A stretch of DNA of 24,101 nt, from the NCBI GenBank assembly GCA_910577335.1, contig CAJTMJ010000048.1, positions 1 to 24,101 of the forward strand. Reading direction: 5' to 3'. This stretch comes from an uncultured Duncaniella sp. (GTDB taxonomy: Bacteria; Bacteroidota; Bacteroidia; Bacteroidales; Muribaculaceae). This document shows, one piece after another, positions 6,326 to 13,284 of this stretch. The first letter of the stretch is position 1; each line of letters begins with the position of its first letter. Both the position numbers and the translations under genes were made by a program. Under the pieces are notes generated by a model. It was not told where the DNA came from and searched no databases. It was given only the letters and a program-made list of their open reading frames with translations.

Positions 6326-7874
6326 ATGAAAAAGAACGAGTTGATAGAGTTTTTGCAGCGTCAGGTCGAATATCTTCAAGGGAAGCTCGACGAGGCACTT
6401 GCCTCTGTCAACTCGCTTACTTTATCCAATAAAGAATTACAATCGACCAACGAGAAACTTGTGTCGACAGTCGATGAACTGCGTAAGCAGATAGCCTCTC
6501 TGGAGGATGCCATAAAAGGAAAGGGAGCAGAACTGGGCAAGGAAAAAGCCGCGCGTCAGGCAATGCGGCGGCTTCAGGAATCACCGTCGGAAAGACAGTC
6601 CAAGCCGACATCCACTCCGTCAGAGGAAACCTCTGAAAAGAAACCGGAAAAGAAGCGCACCAACAACGGAGCCAAAAGGAAGACGCACCCCGAATGCGAG
6701 GTGGAGACCGTGGTGGTTGAGCCGGACAGTCCCGACTTCAATCCCGAGGCGGCGACGTTCATAGGCGAGTGCGATGTGGTGCGATACGTCATGGATCCCA
6801 TGCGCTTCAGGAAGATCATCTACAAGGTCCGCAAGTATGTGCAGGACGAGAAGATATACAAAGGCTCCGCCCCTGCCACGCCCTTGCTGAACTCGCAATA
6901 TACCGCTTGAAAACGCAGTCGACTACTTCCGTTCCCACGGCTTCGACCTCGACAAGGGAACAGCGCAGAAACTCGTCAGCAAGGTAAAGGTGCAGCTGGA
7001 GAATCTTTACAAGGCGCTCGGCAAGGCAATAGTGGAGGATGATTATATCTGTGGTGACGAGACCTATCAGAAAGTGCGCCTACAGGTGGCCACCCCCTCA
7101 GGAAGGAAAATCAAGAAAGGCTACATCTGGGTGTTCGTGGGCATGAGGACAGGTCTTGTATACTTCTTCTATGATGACGGCTCGCGTTCGGCAGAAGTCT
7201 TCGAGCAGCACGTCAAGGGCTTCAGCGGTGCCTTCCAGTGTGATTATTACTCAGGATACCGGAATATCGGCATCGGGGAGATGGCCGGAATAAGACGGCT
7301 GCCGTGCCTGCAGCACATCAAGCGGAAGTTCCTGGACATTAAAGACAATCCAAAGGCACAGGAAATAGCAAAACTCTTCGGACTCCTCTACCACTTCGAG
7401 CATAAACACAGAATCGGCAAGGATGGATGGACTGCGGAAGATCATCTGCAATGGAGACAGCGATACTCCCGGATAATGCTTGAGAAAATCCACATGAGGC
7501 TGATGGCAGTCAAGAACCGCGTAGGCGTGCCGCCCGATGACCCGCTGCTTGCCGCCACCGAACACGCGCTCAGACAATGGGACGAAATACCACGCATCTT
7601 CGCGTCCCCGACCTACCGTCTCGACAACAACGAGGTCGAACGGATCAACCGCTACATATCACTGACGCGCCGCCGGCTGACGATCGGCTCCCATACCGGA
7701 GCCGAAGCAGCAGCCCTGTACCACTCGCTGGCCATCACCTGCCACCGGTGCGGAGTCAATGTCTACGATTACTTCTGCGACATCATCGACCGATGCGCCG
7801 CATGGCCTCCCAACACACCGATTGAAAAATACCGCGACCTATTGCCCGACCGCTGGGATCCCTCACAAAAATAG
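6326..7874 (+). pseudogene. tnpC: IS66 DDE transposase TnpC, disrupted by frameshift/deletion
   Basis: The transposase is split. The first part (6326-6910, 194 residues) has a coiled-coil leucine-zipper-like N-terminus (about 1-80), a Lys/Pro/Ser-rich linker, and the KIYKGSAPATPLLNS motif that precedes the catalytic domain; it then stops. The second part is open in another frame to 7874. It can be read back to about 6903 (PLENAVDYFRSHGFDLDKGT) and carries the DDE core: Asp in YICGDETY, Asp in QCDYYSGY, and Glu in DNNEVERINRYISLTRRR. In intact relatives some residues of a helical segment normally lie between LLNS and the PLENAV-like motif. I therefore infer a small internal deletion that also shifted the frame near 6895-6905, rather than a single-base slip. 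The catalytic residues are preserved, so the damage may be recent. Confidence 0.85.
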
Positions 7875-7902
7875 CCGCCCAAAACCTGGACGGCTATCTT
7901 TT
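7871..7902 (+). terminator. Hairpin at the end of IS66 tnpC
   Basis: atagccg (7871-7877) pairs with cggctat (7891-7897), extended by two more pairs after one mismatch, and is followed by a T run (cttttt). It overlaps the tnpC stop codon and should end IS transcription before the right terminal repeat. Confidence 0.55.
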
Positions 7903-7914
7903 TATGGCCAACCT

Positions 7915-7950
7915 GCTATCGCGGACGGTTGTACCCTGATGGCTCTGAGG
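7915..7950 (-). repeat. IS66 right terminal inverted repeat
   Basis: Reverse complement of the left repeat with five mismatches, all in the outer 14 bp. It starts 41 bp after the tnpC stop codon and ends at ctgagg, which fixes the right end of the element to within a few bases. Confidence 0.8.
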
Positions 7951-8011
7951 CGATTGTATTTTTGAGGGGGATGGAGATGTTTAGTGAGACTGCTCCGACT
8001 TAACCGGGAGG

Positions 8012-9217
8012 CTATTTGAGGGACTTAAGGATTAGGGAGTTGGCTTTGTCAACTACGGAGGTGTCGAGACTGGCGAGGTAAATTTGAGTTGTTGCCTCGC
8101 TGTCGTGGCCCATGCCTTCTGAGATTACGGAAATAGGAATACCTTTGGCTTTGGCAGCGGAAGCCCAGCTATGGCGGGCGACGTAAAGGGTCAGAGGAAT
8201 GGTTACGCCGACCATTCCGGCGATACGTTTCAGGCTGTGGTTGATGTTGTAGCCGGTGTTGCGATAGGTGCAACGCTCGTTGAGGCCCGGGTTACGGATG
8301 ACCGGCAACAGGTAGTCGCTCTTGTTTTCGGGATACTTGTCGAGTATCATCTGCATTTCCTTTGTCCATTCAATGATAAGTTGCTGACCTGTCTTGCGGC
8401 GACGATAGGTGACGTAGCCGTTTTTGAGGTCAGTCTTTTTCAGGAAAGCCATGTCGATGAAGCTCATTCCTCTGAGATAAAAGCTCATCAGGAACATATC
8501 GCGGGCGTAGTCGAGTGCCGGAGTCAGGGACAAGTCCAATGCCTTTATTTTCTTGATGACAGCAAGGGGAAGCGCACGTTTGACCGTCTTGTCAACTCCT
8601 GTATAGACATGGCGGAACGGATTGCGGTTCTCTATGATGTCATCTTCGACCGCACGGTTATAAACAGCCCGAAGGATGCGTGTGTAGAAGGATATGGTAT
8701 TCGGAGCTACCCCTCGATTCTTGTGCCAAGCCTCATACTCCTCCATAGTTTCCGAGGTAATGCAGTCGAGCATTATGTCCTCGTCCTCACGGAACTTCTT
8801 GAAGCTGTTAAGAGTTGATTTGTAAGTCTCGGATGTCCGTATCTTGCCGTTATGCTTCAGCTTGGCGATGATACTCTCCATGAAGTTGAACAGGGAGTAT
8901 TCATGTGCATAGCGGTTGAACTCGTCTATTACATCCTCAGCAGTGTATAACAGACCGTTGGCGTCCAGCTTGCGGTCTATCTTGGTCAATCGCTCGATGT
9001 CCCAGCGAATACGCTCACGGATAGAGAGAATGAAGGTTTTCCTTTCGCTTTTCTGAATGGTCGTAACCATTGAGCGGCTTTCATCCCACTCGGCAGGGAA
9101 AACCTTATACTCGGTCAGAAGCTGTCGCACCTTCCTCTCATGGATAATTTGATAGTAGATTGTGCCCTCGTGGTCAGCGACAGTCGAGGAACGGAACTTT
9201 ACTTTTATCGAAGCCAT
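8012..9217 (-). CDS. Tyrosine recombinase/integrase, Bacteroidales mobile-element type
   Basis: This 401-residue site-specific recombinase cuts and rejoins DNA at att sites. The layout is an N-terminal arm-binding domain (about 1-90, with IKVKFRSSTVADHEGTIYYQ), a SAM-like core-binding domain (about 105-200), and a C-terminal catalytic domain (about 210-401). Visible catalytic residues are Arg249 (FYLRGMSF), Lys275 (RRRKTGQ), Arg348 (YVARHSW), His371 (GMGHDSE) and Tyr380 (TTQIYLASL). The usual His of the HxxR box is Tyr345 here. The gene is intact, ends 61 bp from the IS66 right end and lies 18 bp downstream of the ParA-like fossil on the same strand. It likely served an integrative element now mostly lost. 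A DNA-inversion role cannot be excluded, since some Bacteroidales invertases belong to the same family. Confidence 0.9.
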   Translation of the reverse strand: MASIKVKFRSSTVADHEGTIYYQIIHERKVRQLLTEYKVFPAEWDESRSMVTTIQKSERKTFILSIRERIRWDIERLTKIDRKLDANGLLYTAEDVIDEFNRYAHEYSLFNFMESIIAKLKHNGKIRTSETYKSTLNSFKKFREDEDIMLDCITSETMEEYEAWHKNRGVAPNTISFYTRILRAVYNRAVEDDIIENRNPFRHVYTGVDKTVKRALPLAVIKKIKALDLSLTPALDYARDMFLMSFYLRGMSFIDMAFLKKTDLKNGYVTYRRRKTGQQLIIEWTKEMQMILDKYPENKSDYLLPVIRNPGLNERCTYRNTGYNINHSLKRIAGMVGVTIPLTLYVARHSWASAAKAKGIPISVISEGMGHDSEATTQIYLASLDTSVVDKANSLILKSLK

Positions 9218-9235
9218 TAAATTGCGTTATTTGAT

Positions 9236-9418
9236 TCACCATATAAGATACAGTAAGGAAAAGTTCCGACCTGTGCTGCTTATTTTGGAATCATCGTCAC
9301 GATGAAACGCCCTCTTTTCGAGGACATAGTGCAGGTATCTTGCGACAAGTGCTGTAAGAGTCAATTTGCTAATGCCTCCTGCCTGTGTGGTGAAAGCCAT
9401 ATAAATCGGGTCTTGCAT
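9236..9418 (-). pseudogene. Fossil N-terminus of a TraA/ParA-like ATPase of a conjugative element
   Basis: The open frame of 60 codons begins MQDPIYMAFTTQAGGISKLT and continues LTALVARYLHYV. This closely follows the start of the ParA-family TraA proteins of Bacteroides conjugative transposons, where an FxTQKGGVGKST-type Walker A box is followed by a T-x-L-V-A-S-Y-L-H-Y-V helix. Here the P-loop reads GGISKLT, with Gly to Ser and Ser to Leu changes at normally fixed positions, so ATP binding would be lost. After LHYV the similarity stops and the frame ends, where a full ParA continues for about 200 residues. I therefore read it as a truncated and decayed remnant. It lies between the octamer array and the integrase, which suggests that the rest of the transfer region was deleted. 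The family match is from memory of motifs, not a search. Confidence 0.55.
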
Positions 9419-9447
9419 TTATTATATATGTGGGGTGGTAATGTAAT

Positions 9448-9510
9448 ACGGCGTTAGCCGTGCGGCACTGGTCCTGTGCCTTGTGGAATATACGATTTGA
9501 TAACCAAATC
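9448..9510 (-). other. Three consecutive small hairpins upstream of the ParA-like fossil
   Basis: Three inverted repeats stand in a row: acggc/gccgt (9448-9461, loop gtta), ggcac/gtgcc (9464-9480, 7-nt loop) and gatttg/caaatc (9494-9510, 5-nt loop). They lie between the octamer array and the fossil start codon. They could fold in a 5' leader of the former traA-like mRNA and act in attenuation, or bind a regulator. Each stem is only 5-6 bp, so the evidence is modest. Confidence 0.3.
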
Positions 9511-9584
9511 CGGTTTATCCGTGGAGTGATCTGAAAATCGCCAACCCGTTCACTCCGTATACAATCAATCAAAGATCTGCAATC

Positions 9585-9776
9585 AGTTAGTACGTTAGTA
9601 CATCAATACGTCAATACATCAATATGTCAGTATTTCCTTACGTTAATACATTAGTACGTTCATGCGTCTGACCATTCAAATGTTCAGACGTTCAGACGTT
9701 CATACGTTCATACGTTTGTACATCCATACGTTCATACATTCGTATTTCCATATATTTCGACATACATATGAATGAA
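9585..9776. repeat. Array of about 24 in-phase degenerate octamers (consensus near cgttcata)
   Basis: From 9585 the sequence breaks into consecutive 8-bp units without a phase slip, for example cgttagta, catcaata, cgtcaata, tgtcagta, cgttaata, cattagta, tgttcaga, cgttcaga, cgttcata (twice), catccata, cgttcata, cattcgta. By my count 23 of 24 units have T at position 3 and 22 have A at position 8; position 1 is mostly C or T and position 2 mostly G or A. It has no coding sense because the period is 8. It lies upstream of the ParA-like fossil, where an iteron-like or centromere-like binding array would be expected. A simple-sequence origin with drift is the alternative. Confidence 0.75.
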
Positions 9777-9839
9777 CTGCCGTTGTGCTGACCGTATTAG
9801 AGTATTTCCGTAAGTCTGTTCAACTTTATTTTCATATTT

Positions 9840-9867
9840 CCTTATGGCAGACCTTTCCGCCATAAGG
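9840..9867. repeat. 9-bp perfect inverted repeat
   Basis: ccttatggc (9840-9848) and gccataagg (9859-9867) pair perfectly around a 10-nt loop (agacctttcc). There is no T run after it on either strand, so it is not a typical terminator. It sits just beyond the octamer array and could be a protein-binding or transfer-origin hairpin. Confidence 0.5.
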
Positions 9868-10209
9868 ATGGCTTTCCGCACATCCTTTCGTCAGAGTGAA
9901 TGACCGGCCGTTTTACTGACCGGAACTGCAATCATAACGACGGCCATTCAGAAATAGATTTGCTGCTTTCCGAAAGTGCCGACGATTGCCGACCGATTGC
10001 TGGCGATTTCCACCTTTGGAGAACTCTATATTACCCCGCGTTTCTTATTTTTGATAATCCAAATACTATCTATCGTAACGCTTACGACCGTCGACTACCT
10101 CGTCTGACAGCGATTCCGAAACAATATCATTAATCCTATACACATTTTGTATTAGTAGCTTCGATTTTTCTTGTAACCCTGTCAATACTAACGGAATCAC
10201 AAGATTCTG

Positions 10210-10260
10210 CAAGGTATGTTTTGAGCTGCACGAAACTGATTTTGCAGCTCAAAACCCTTG
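10210..10260. repeat. Strong inverted repeat, 13 bp plus 5 bp outer stem
   Basis: gttttgagctgca (10218-10230) pairs perfectly with tgcagctcaaaac (10243-10255) around 12 nt. Outer arms caagg (10210-10214) and ccttg (10256-10260) extend it with a 3-nt bulge on the left. It is the strongest hairpin of the island. It has no clear terminator T run and stands 300 bp downstream of the second integrase, so it could be a recombinase arm site, a transfer-origin structure or a bidirectional transcription stop. Confidence 0.5.
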
Positions 10261-10559
10261 CCGTATGTTAGGTTGGTCTTGCTCCAAAGTCGCAATCTCC
10301 ATTGCCGATTTCACTCTCCGATTTTTTGTTTTCCATCGTGATTTGCGAAAAGGGAAAAAATAACCGCCCAACCATCATTGTTGAAAATGAAGATTGGACG
10401 GAGTTTATCCTATCCACCTTTTTGGATGACCGTTGTTCCCGTTTATATCAGAGGACAGCTTATAATAGGGCGATTTCAGAAATAGAACAACGAGAGAAAA
10501 AAGATGCCCTGTCAATACCATGTCACATATACGCCATAATTATGCCAACGCCTGATAGG

Positions 10560-11801
10560 TTACACCTCAATATCCGGAAGACTGTTGATTGCTTTGTGTT
10601 TCAGCTCATCGACTACCCGCAGATATTTTTCCGTCATTTCGATGCTTGCGTGTCCCATCAACGACTGTACTGTCTTGATATTTGCACCGCCGTTGAGTAT
10701 ATTGACTGCGAAAGAATGTCGGGCGCAATGCCATGTTATATGTTTCCCTATGCCGGCTGTCTTTACCCAGGCGTCCAACTGCTTCACGCAAGTAGTCCAT
10801 GTGGGCAACGAGAAAATCATCTGCCTGTAATCTCCTTGTATCTCCGGCTTTCCGATAATTTTATGCAACATCGGACTTAACGGAGTCACTACACTGCTGC
10901 TTTTACTTCGCCCGGCAATCTTGCTCTGCTCGAATTTAAGCAAGCCGGAAGCAAAATCCACATTCTCGTATGTGAGCCGGCTTACGTCACGCCATCGGAT
11001 GCCGGTATAGAGACTGAAAAGGAATGCACGTCTTATGTCGGGATAACTACCCGGGAAAGGAGTCGCGGCAAGCCGCCTTATCTCATCAAGTGTTAGTATC
11101 TGTTTCTTGATTGCATAAGCATCCTTGCGCATTACGATACCTTTGCACGGATTTTTCTTCATCAGCCCTTCATCGACGGCTGTGGTGATGACTTTCTTGA
11201 ACAGTCCGTATGTCCGTGCGCCGCCGTCTCCGACAGATACCTTCTTCAGATACTCCACATAACCGCCGACTATTTCAGGCGTCAGTAGATCCATGCGGAG
11301 GAAATCAACATACTTTCTGTATTTAGGCATACTGCCGAGGAAGTCTATAAAACGGCGATAAGCCGTGCCGAAGCCTATGCGGGTTGAACGGGCATAAACC
11401 TCATCCTCCCGGTGTTTGCGGAAGTAACGGAGCAAATCCACCTCCTTATCCTTTTTGAGCCGGTATCCTTCGCGGTCTTCAAGAAACTCCTGCTCCCGCT
11501 CAAATCTGATTTTCTCGGCGAGGACAAGTGTATTACGGTTCTGTGTCCTTTCCTGTTGTGAGCGAGGATGTAGCCAGATATATAGATTGAGGTTTTCCCG
11601 TTTGCGGTTATGCTTGATTTTGTATTTCGGTTTCCCGGCCATCGCCCCCTCTGTATAGAATACAGGATTTCCTTCGTCATCTATGACCGGTGTTTCTGAG
11701 CGTCCGAGATAATATTCAAGCGCAAGGCTCGCGCGACCGTCTTTGAGGACAGTCTGGACGAGTTTCGGATTCTGTTTGTTCTTCGTTTCGATTTTTGCCA
11801 T
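10560..11801 (-). CDS. Tyrosine recombinase/integrase, second copy, Bacteroidales type
   Basis: This 413-residue recombinase has an N-terminal arm-binding domain enlarged by an insert of about 40 residues (about 35-75, VIDDEGNPVFYTEG and following), a core-binding domain (about 120-215), and a catalytic domain with the full set of residues: Arg269 (YTGIRWRD), Lys294 (EQSKIAG), His358 and Arg361 (WHCARHSF), His384 (LMGHASIE) and Tyr393 (TEKYLRVV). It is clearly different from the other integrase in the island, with low identity by eye, so at least two elements contributed. It has a good promoter of its own. It is the gene nearest ftsY and is probably the integrase of the element that inserted beside that operon. 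Its partner genes (excisionase, mobilisation) are not visible nearby. Confidence 0.9.
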   Translation of the reverse strand: MAKIETKNKQNPKLVQTVLKDGRASLALEYYLGRSETPVIDDEGNPVFYTEGAMAGKPKYKIKHNRKRENLNLYIWLHPRSQQERTQNRNTLVLAEKIRFEREQEFLEDREGYRLKKDKEVDLLRYFRKHREDEVYARSTRIGFGTAYRRFIDFLGSMPKYRKYVDFLRMDLLTPEIVGGYVEYLKKVSVGDGGARTYGLFKKVITTAVDEGLMKKNPCKGIVMRKDAYAIKKQILTLDEIRRLAATPFPGSYPDIRRAFLFSLYTGIRWRDVSRLTYENVDFASGLLKFEQSKIAGRSKSSSVVTPLSPMLHKIIGKPEIQGDYRQMIFSLPTWTTCVKQLDAWVKTAGIGKHITWHCARHSFAVNILNGGANIKTVQSLMGHASIEMTEKYLRVVDELKHKAINSLPDIEV

Positions 11802-11826
11802 AAGAGACTAATTTTGTGTTTATACG

Positions 11827-11856
11827 CAAAGTTAGTGCGAACTTATAATTCGCAAA
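11827..11856 (-). promoter_or_regulatory. Promoter of the second integrase
   Basis: On the minus strand TAACTTTG (plus-strand 11827-11834) is a perfect -7 box, with TTTG 18 bp upstream (11853-11856) or TTTT at 20 bp. The integrase ATG follows 25 bp later. The spacer contains a small inverted repeat (gcgaa...ttcgc, 11837-11853) that could serve as an operator. Confidence 0.55.
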
Positions 11857-12261
11857 AATCGCCCTATACAACTATTAACAACTGAATCGTACAAATTGTG
11901 TACTGAATGCGAAAATTACCTCAAATCACCCCAAAAACACTCAAATTCAAAATTGTATAATTCGCTGATTAGCAGCCAAAAGCAAATAATGGCAAATCTT
12001 CAAATAATCCCTCTTAACTCTTGCCAGAATTCCGGAAAGTCAAGAATCAGCGCGGATAAACGCTTTTCAATTATGTATTTTCACTACATCCCGCCCCGCT
12101 TAACCCCGGATCGGGGCTTCTGCGAAACGATCTGCGACTGCAAAAATAATTATATCTGCTTAAATTTGCAATAGTCAACTTAAAATTATGAAAATAAAAC
12201 CAAAAAATAGAATTCATGATTTCACTTTGTATACTTTTCTGCGTATATCGAGATTTTTTTG
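11857..12261. other. Intergenic region between the mobile island and ftsY
   Basis: About 400 AT-rich bases between divergent genes. I see no convincing coding sequence and no RNA gene. A short GC-rich hairpin (ccccg-gat-cgggg, 12104-12116) is the only clear structure; it lacks a T run and does not look like part of a tRNA. The right boundary of the mobile island must lie somewhere here or at the ftsY promoter. Confidence 0.4.
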
Positions 12262-12269
12262 TAATTTTG
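12262..12269 (+). promoter_or_regulatory. -7 box of the ftsY operon promoter
   Basis: TAATTTTG matches TAnnTTTG and lies 25 bp before the ftsY ATG. A clear -33 TTTG at the usual distance is missing. The same bases with one neighbour on each side (gtaattttgc, 12261-12270) fit GTAnnTTTGC, the core attB consensus known for CTnDOT-type integration. Confidence 0.5.
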
Positions 12270-12294
12270 CAGTCTAACTTCAATTTCCGCTTTA

Positions 12295-13260
12295 ATGGGA
12301 CTATTTGATTTCTTTTCACGTGATAAAAGTAAGAAGGAAACTCTTGACAAGGGTTTGGAAAAGACCCAGCGTGGTTTCTTTGAACGCATATCACATGCAG
12401 TTGCCGGAAAATCAACCATCGACGATGATGTGCTTGATAACTTGGAGGAGGTATTTGTTACCTCCGATGTCGGTGTGGATACAACTCTCCGTATTATCGA
12501 CCGCATACAGAAACGTGTCGCTAAAGATAAATATGTAGGCTCTTCCGAACTTAATCGGTTGCTGTGTGAGGAGATTTCTGATATGCTTGCTGAAAACAGC
12601 AACGAGTCATCGCAGGACGATTTCACCGTGCCCGCATCCCACAAGCCTCATGTCATTATGGTGGTGGGTGTGAACGGTGTCGGTAAGACAACCACTATCG
12701 GTAAGATGGCTGCGCAGTTCAAGCGTGCCGGCAATAAAGTACTTCTCGGCGCTGCCGACACTTTCCGTGCGGCTGCCATCGAACAGCTTGAAGAGTGGGG
12801 CAGACGTGCCGATGTGCCCGTCATAAAGCAGACTCTCGGTGCCGACCCCGCATCGGTGGCTTACGATACTCTTCAGAGTGCTATTGCCAACGATGTTGAT
12901 GTCGTTATCATTGATACCGCCGGTCGTCTGCATAACAAGAAAGGTCTTATGGACGAGCTTACAAAGGTGAAAAACGTAATGCGTAAGCTTGTGCCTGACG
13001 CTCCGCATGAAGTGCTTCTCGTGCTTGACGGCTCTACCGGACAGAATGCCTTTGAACAGGCAAAACAGTTTGTGGCTGCCACTCAGGTCAACGAGCTCGC
13101 CATTACCAAACTCGACGGCACCGCCAAGGGTGGCGTGGTGATAGGTATCAGCGACCAGTTTAAGATTCCGGTTAAATATATCGGACTGGGAGAGGGTATC
13201 GATGACCTGCAAGTGTTCCATAAGCGTGAATTCGTAGAGTCACTTTTCGGAGAAAAGTAA
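12295..13260 (+). CDS. ftsY: Signal recognition particle receptor FtsY
   Basis: FtsY is the SRP receptor GTPase: it docks ribosome-SRP complexes at the inner membrane so that membrane proteins are inserted by the Sec translocon during translation. The 321-residue protein has the short N-terminal region and NG domain typical of Bacteroidota FtsY. Motifs: N-domain helices (about 20-100, with ITSDVG-type VTSDVGVDTT), P-loop GVNGVGKT (125-132), DTFRAAA (155-161), DTAGR (207-211), TKLDG (271-275) and the closing GxGE segment (GLGEGIDDL). It lacks the long acidic A domain of enterobacterial FtsY but has an amphipathic N-terminus (MGLFDFFSRDKSKK) that can bind lipid. It is the first gene of the plus-strand operon; rimO follows after 24 bp, a pairing common in Bacteroidales. 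The call is secure. Confidence 0.98.
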   Translation: MGLFDFFSRDKSKKETLDKGLEKTQRGFFERISHAVAGKSTIDDDVLDNLEEVFVTSDVGVDTTLRIIDRIQKRVAKDKYVGSSELNRLLCEEISDMLAENSNESSQDDFTVPASHKPHVIMVVGVNGVGKTTTIGKMAAQFKRAGNKVLLGAADTFRAAAIEQLEEWGRRADVPVIKQTLGADPASVAYDTLQSAIANDVDVVIIDTAGRLHNKKGLMDELTKVKNVMRKLVPDAPHEVLLVLDGSTGQNAFEQAKQFVAATQVNELAITKLDGTAKGGVVIGISDQFKIPVKYIGLGEGIDDLQVFHKREFVESLFGEK

Positions 13261-13284
13261 TCAGTAAAAATCGTCAACTATCCT

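Larger units (their letters stand above)
5222..7950 (+). mobile_element. IS66-family insertion sequence with three tnp genes, tnpC broken
   Basis: The 2.7-kb element has 36-bp terminal inverted repeats (5222-5257 and 7915-7950), matching at 31 of 36 positions by my count. Inside is the standard IS66 order: tnpA, tnpB, tnpC, all on the plus strand. tnpA and tnpB overlap; tnpC has its own promoter-like sequence. The DDE transposase tnpC is out of frame, so the copy cannot move by itself unless frameshifting rescues it. The 8 bp on the two sides (caagaaaa and cgattgta) do not match, so there is no visible target duplication. Either a neighbouring deletion or recombination removed one flank, or the true ends lie a few bases away. 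Confidence 0.85.
9777..10559. other. Gene-free stretch of the mobile island with two hairpins
   Basis: I find no supportable gene in these 780 bases; the open frames on either strand are short, use poor start codons and resemble nothing I know. The DNA holds two clear hairpins (9840-9867 and 10210-10260, listed separately), a repeated tgaccgg (9901-9907 and 9917-9923), and a 12-bp direct repeat ccctgtcaatac at 10177-10188 and 10507-10518. It may be the remains of a transfer-origin, mobilisation or excision region, or simply decayed coding DNA. Confidence 0.4.

Noticed and set aside
5308..7874. Programmed frameshifting as the explanation for the split tnpC
   Set aside because: There is no slippery heptamer at the junction, and the helical segment normally found between the LLNS and PLENAV-like motifs seems to be missing, so a deletion is more likely.
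8171..8818. 215-codon plus-strand frame opposite the first integrase
   Set aside because: Antisense shadow of a gene with all catalytic motifs visible on the minus strand.
9585..9776. Octamer array considered as a CRISPR array
   Set aside because: The units are 8 bp and contiguous, with no constant repeat of 25-40 bp and no unique spacers; no cas gene is present.
9900..10133. 77-codon plus-strand open frame in the noncoding part of the island
   Set aside because: No similarity that I recognise, atypical composition, and it begins within a direct repeat (tgaccgg). Too short to be supported by length alone.
10177..10518. 12-bp direct repeat ccctgtcaatac as a possible att pair
   Set aside because: Only 12 bp, just 330 bp apart, enclosing no gene. 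Several 12-bp repeats are expected by chance in a 24-kb window.
10302..10559. Plus-strand open frame starting with TTG and running into the antisense of the second integrase
   Set aside because: Poor start codon, no recognisable domain, and most of its length is antisense to a well-supported integrase.
12104..12116. GC-rich hairpin considered as a tRNA remnant or terminator
   Set aside because: No TTCGA-type T-arm, acceptor stem or CCA end nearby, and no T run after the stem.
11896..12174. 92-codon plus-strand open frame before ftsY
   Set aside because: It contains a GC hairpin and odd composition, resembles no known protein and has no promoter or ribosome site. Intergenic DNA between divergent genes is the simpler reading.
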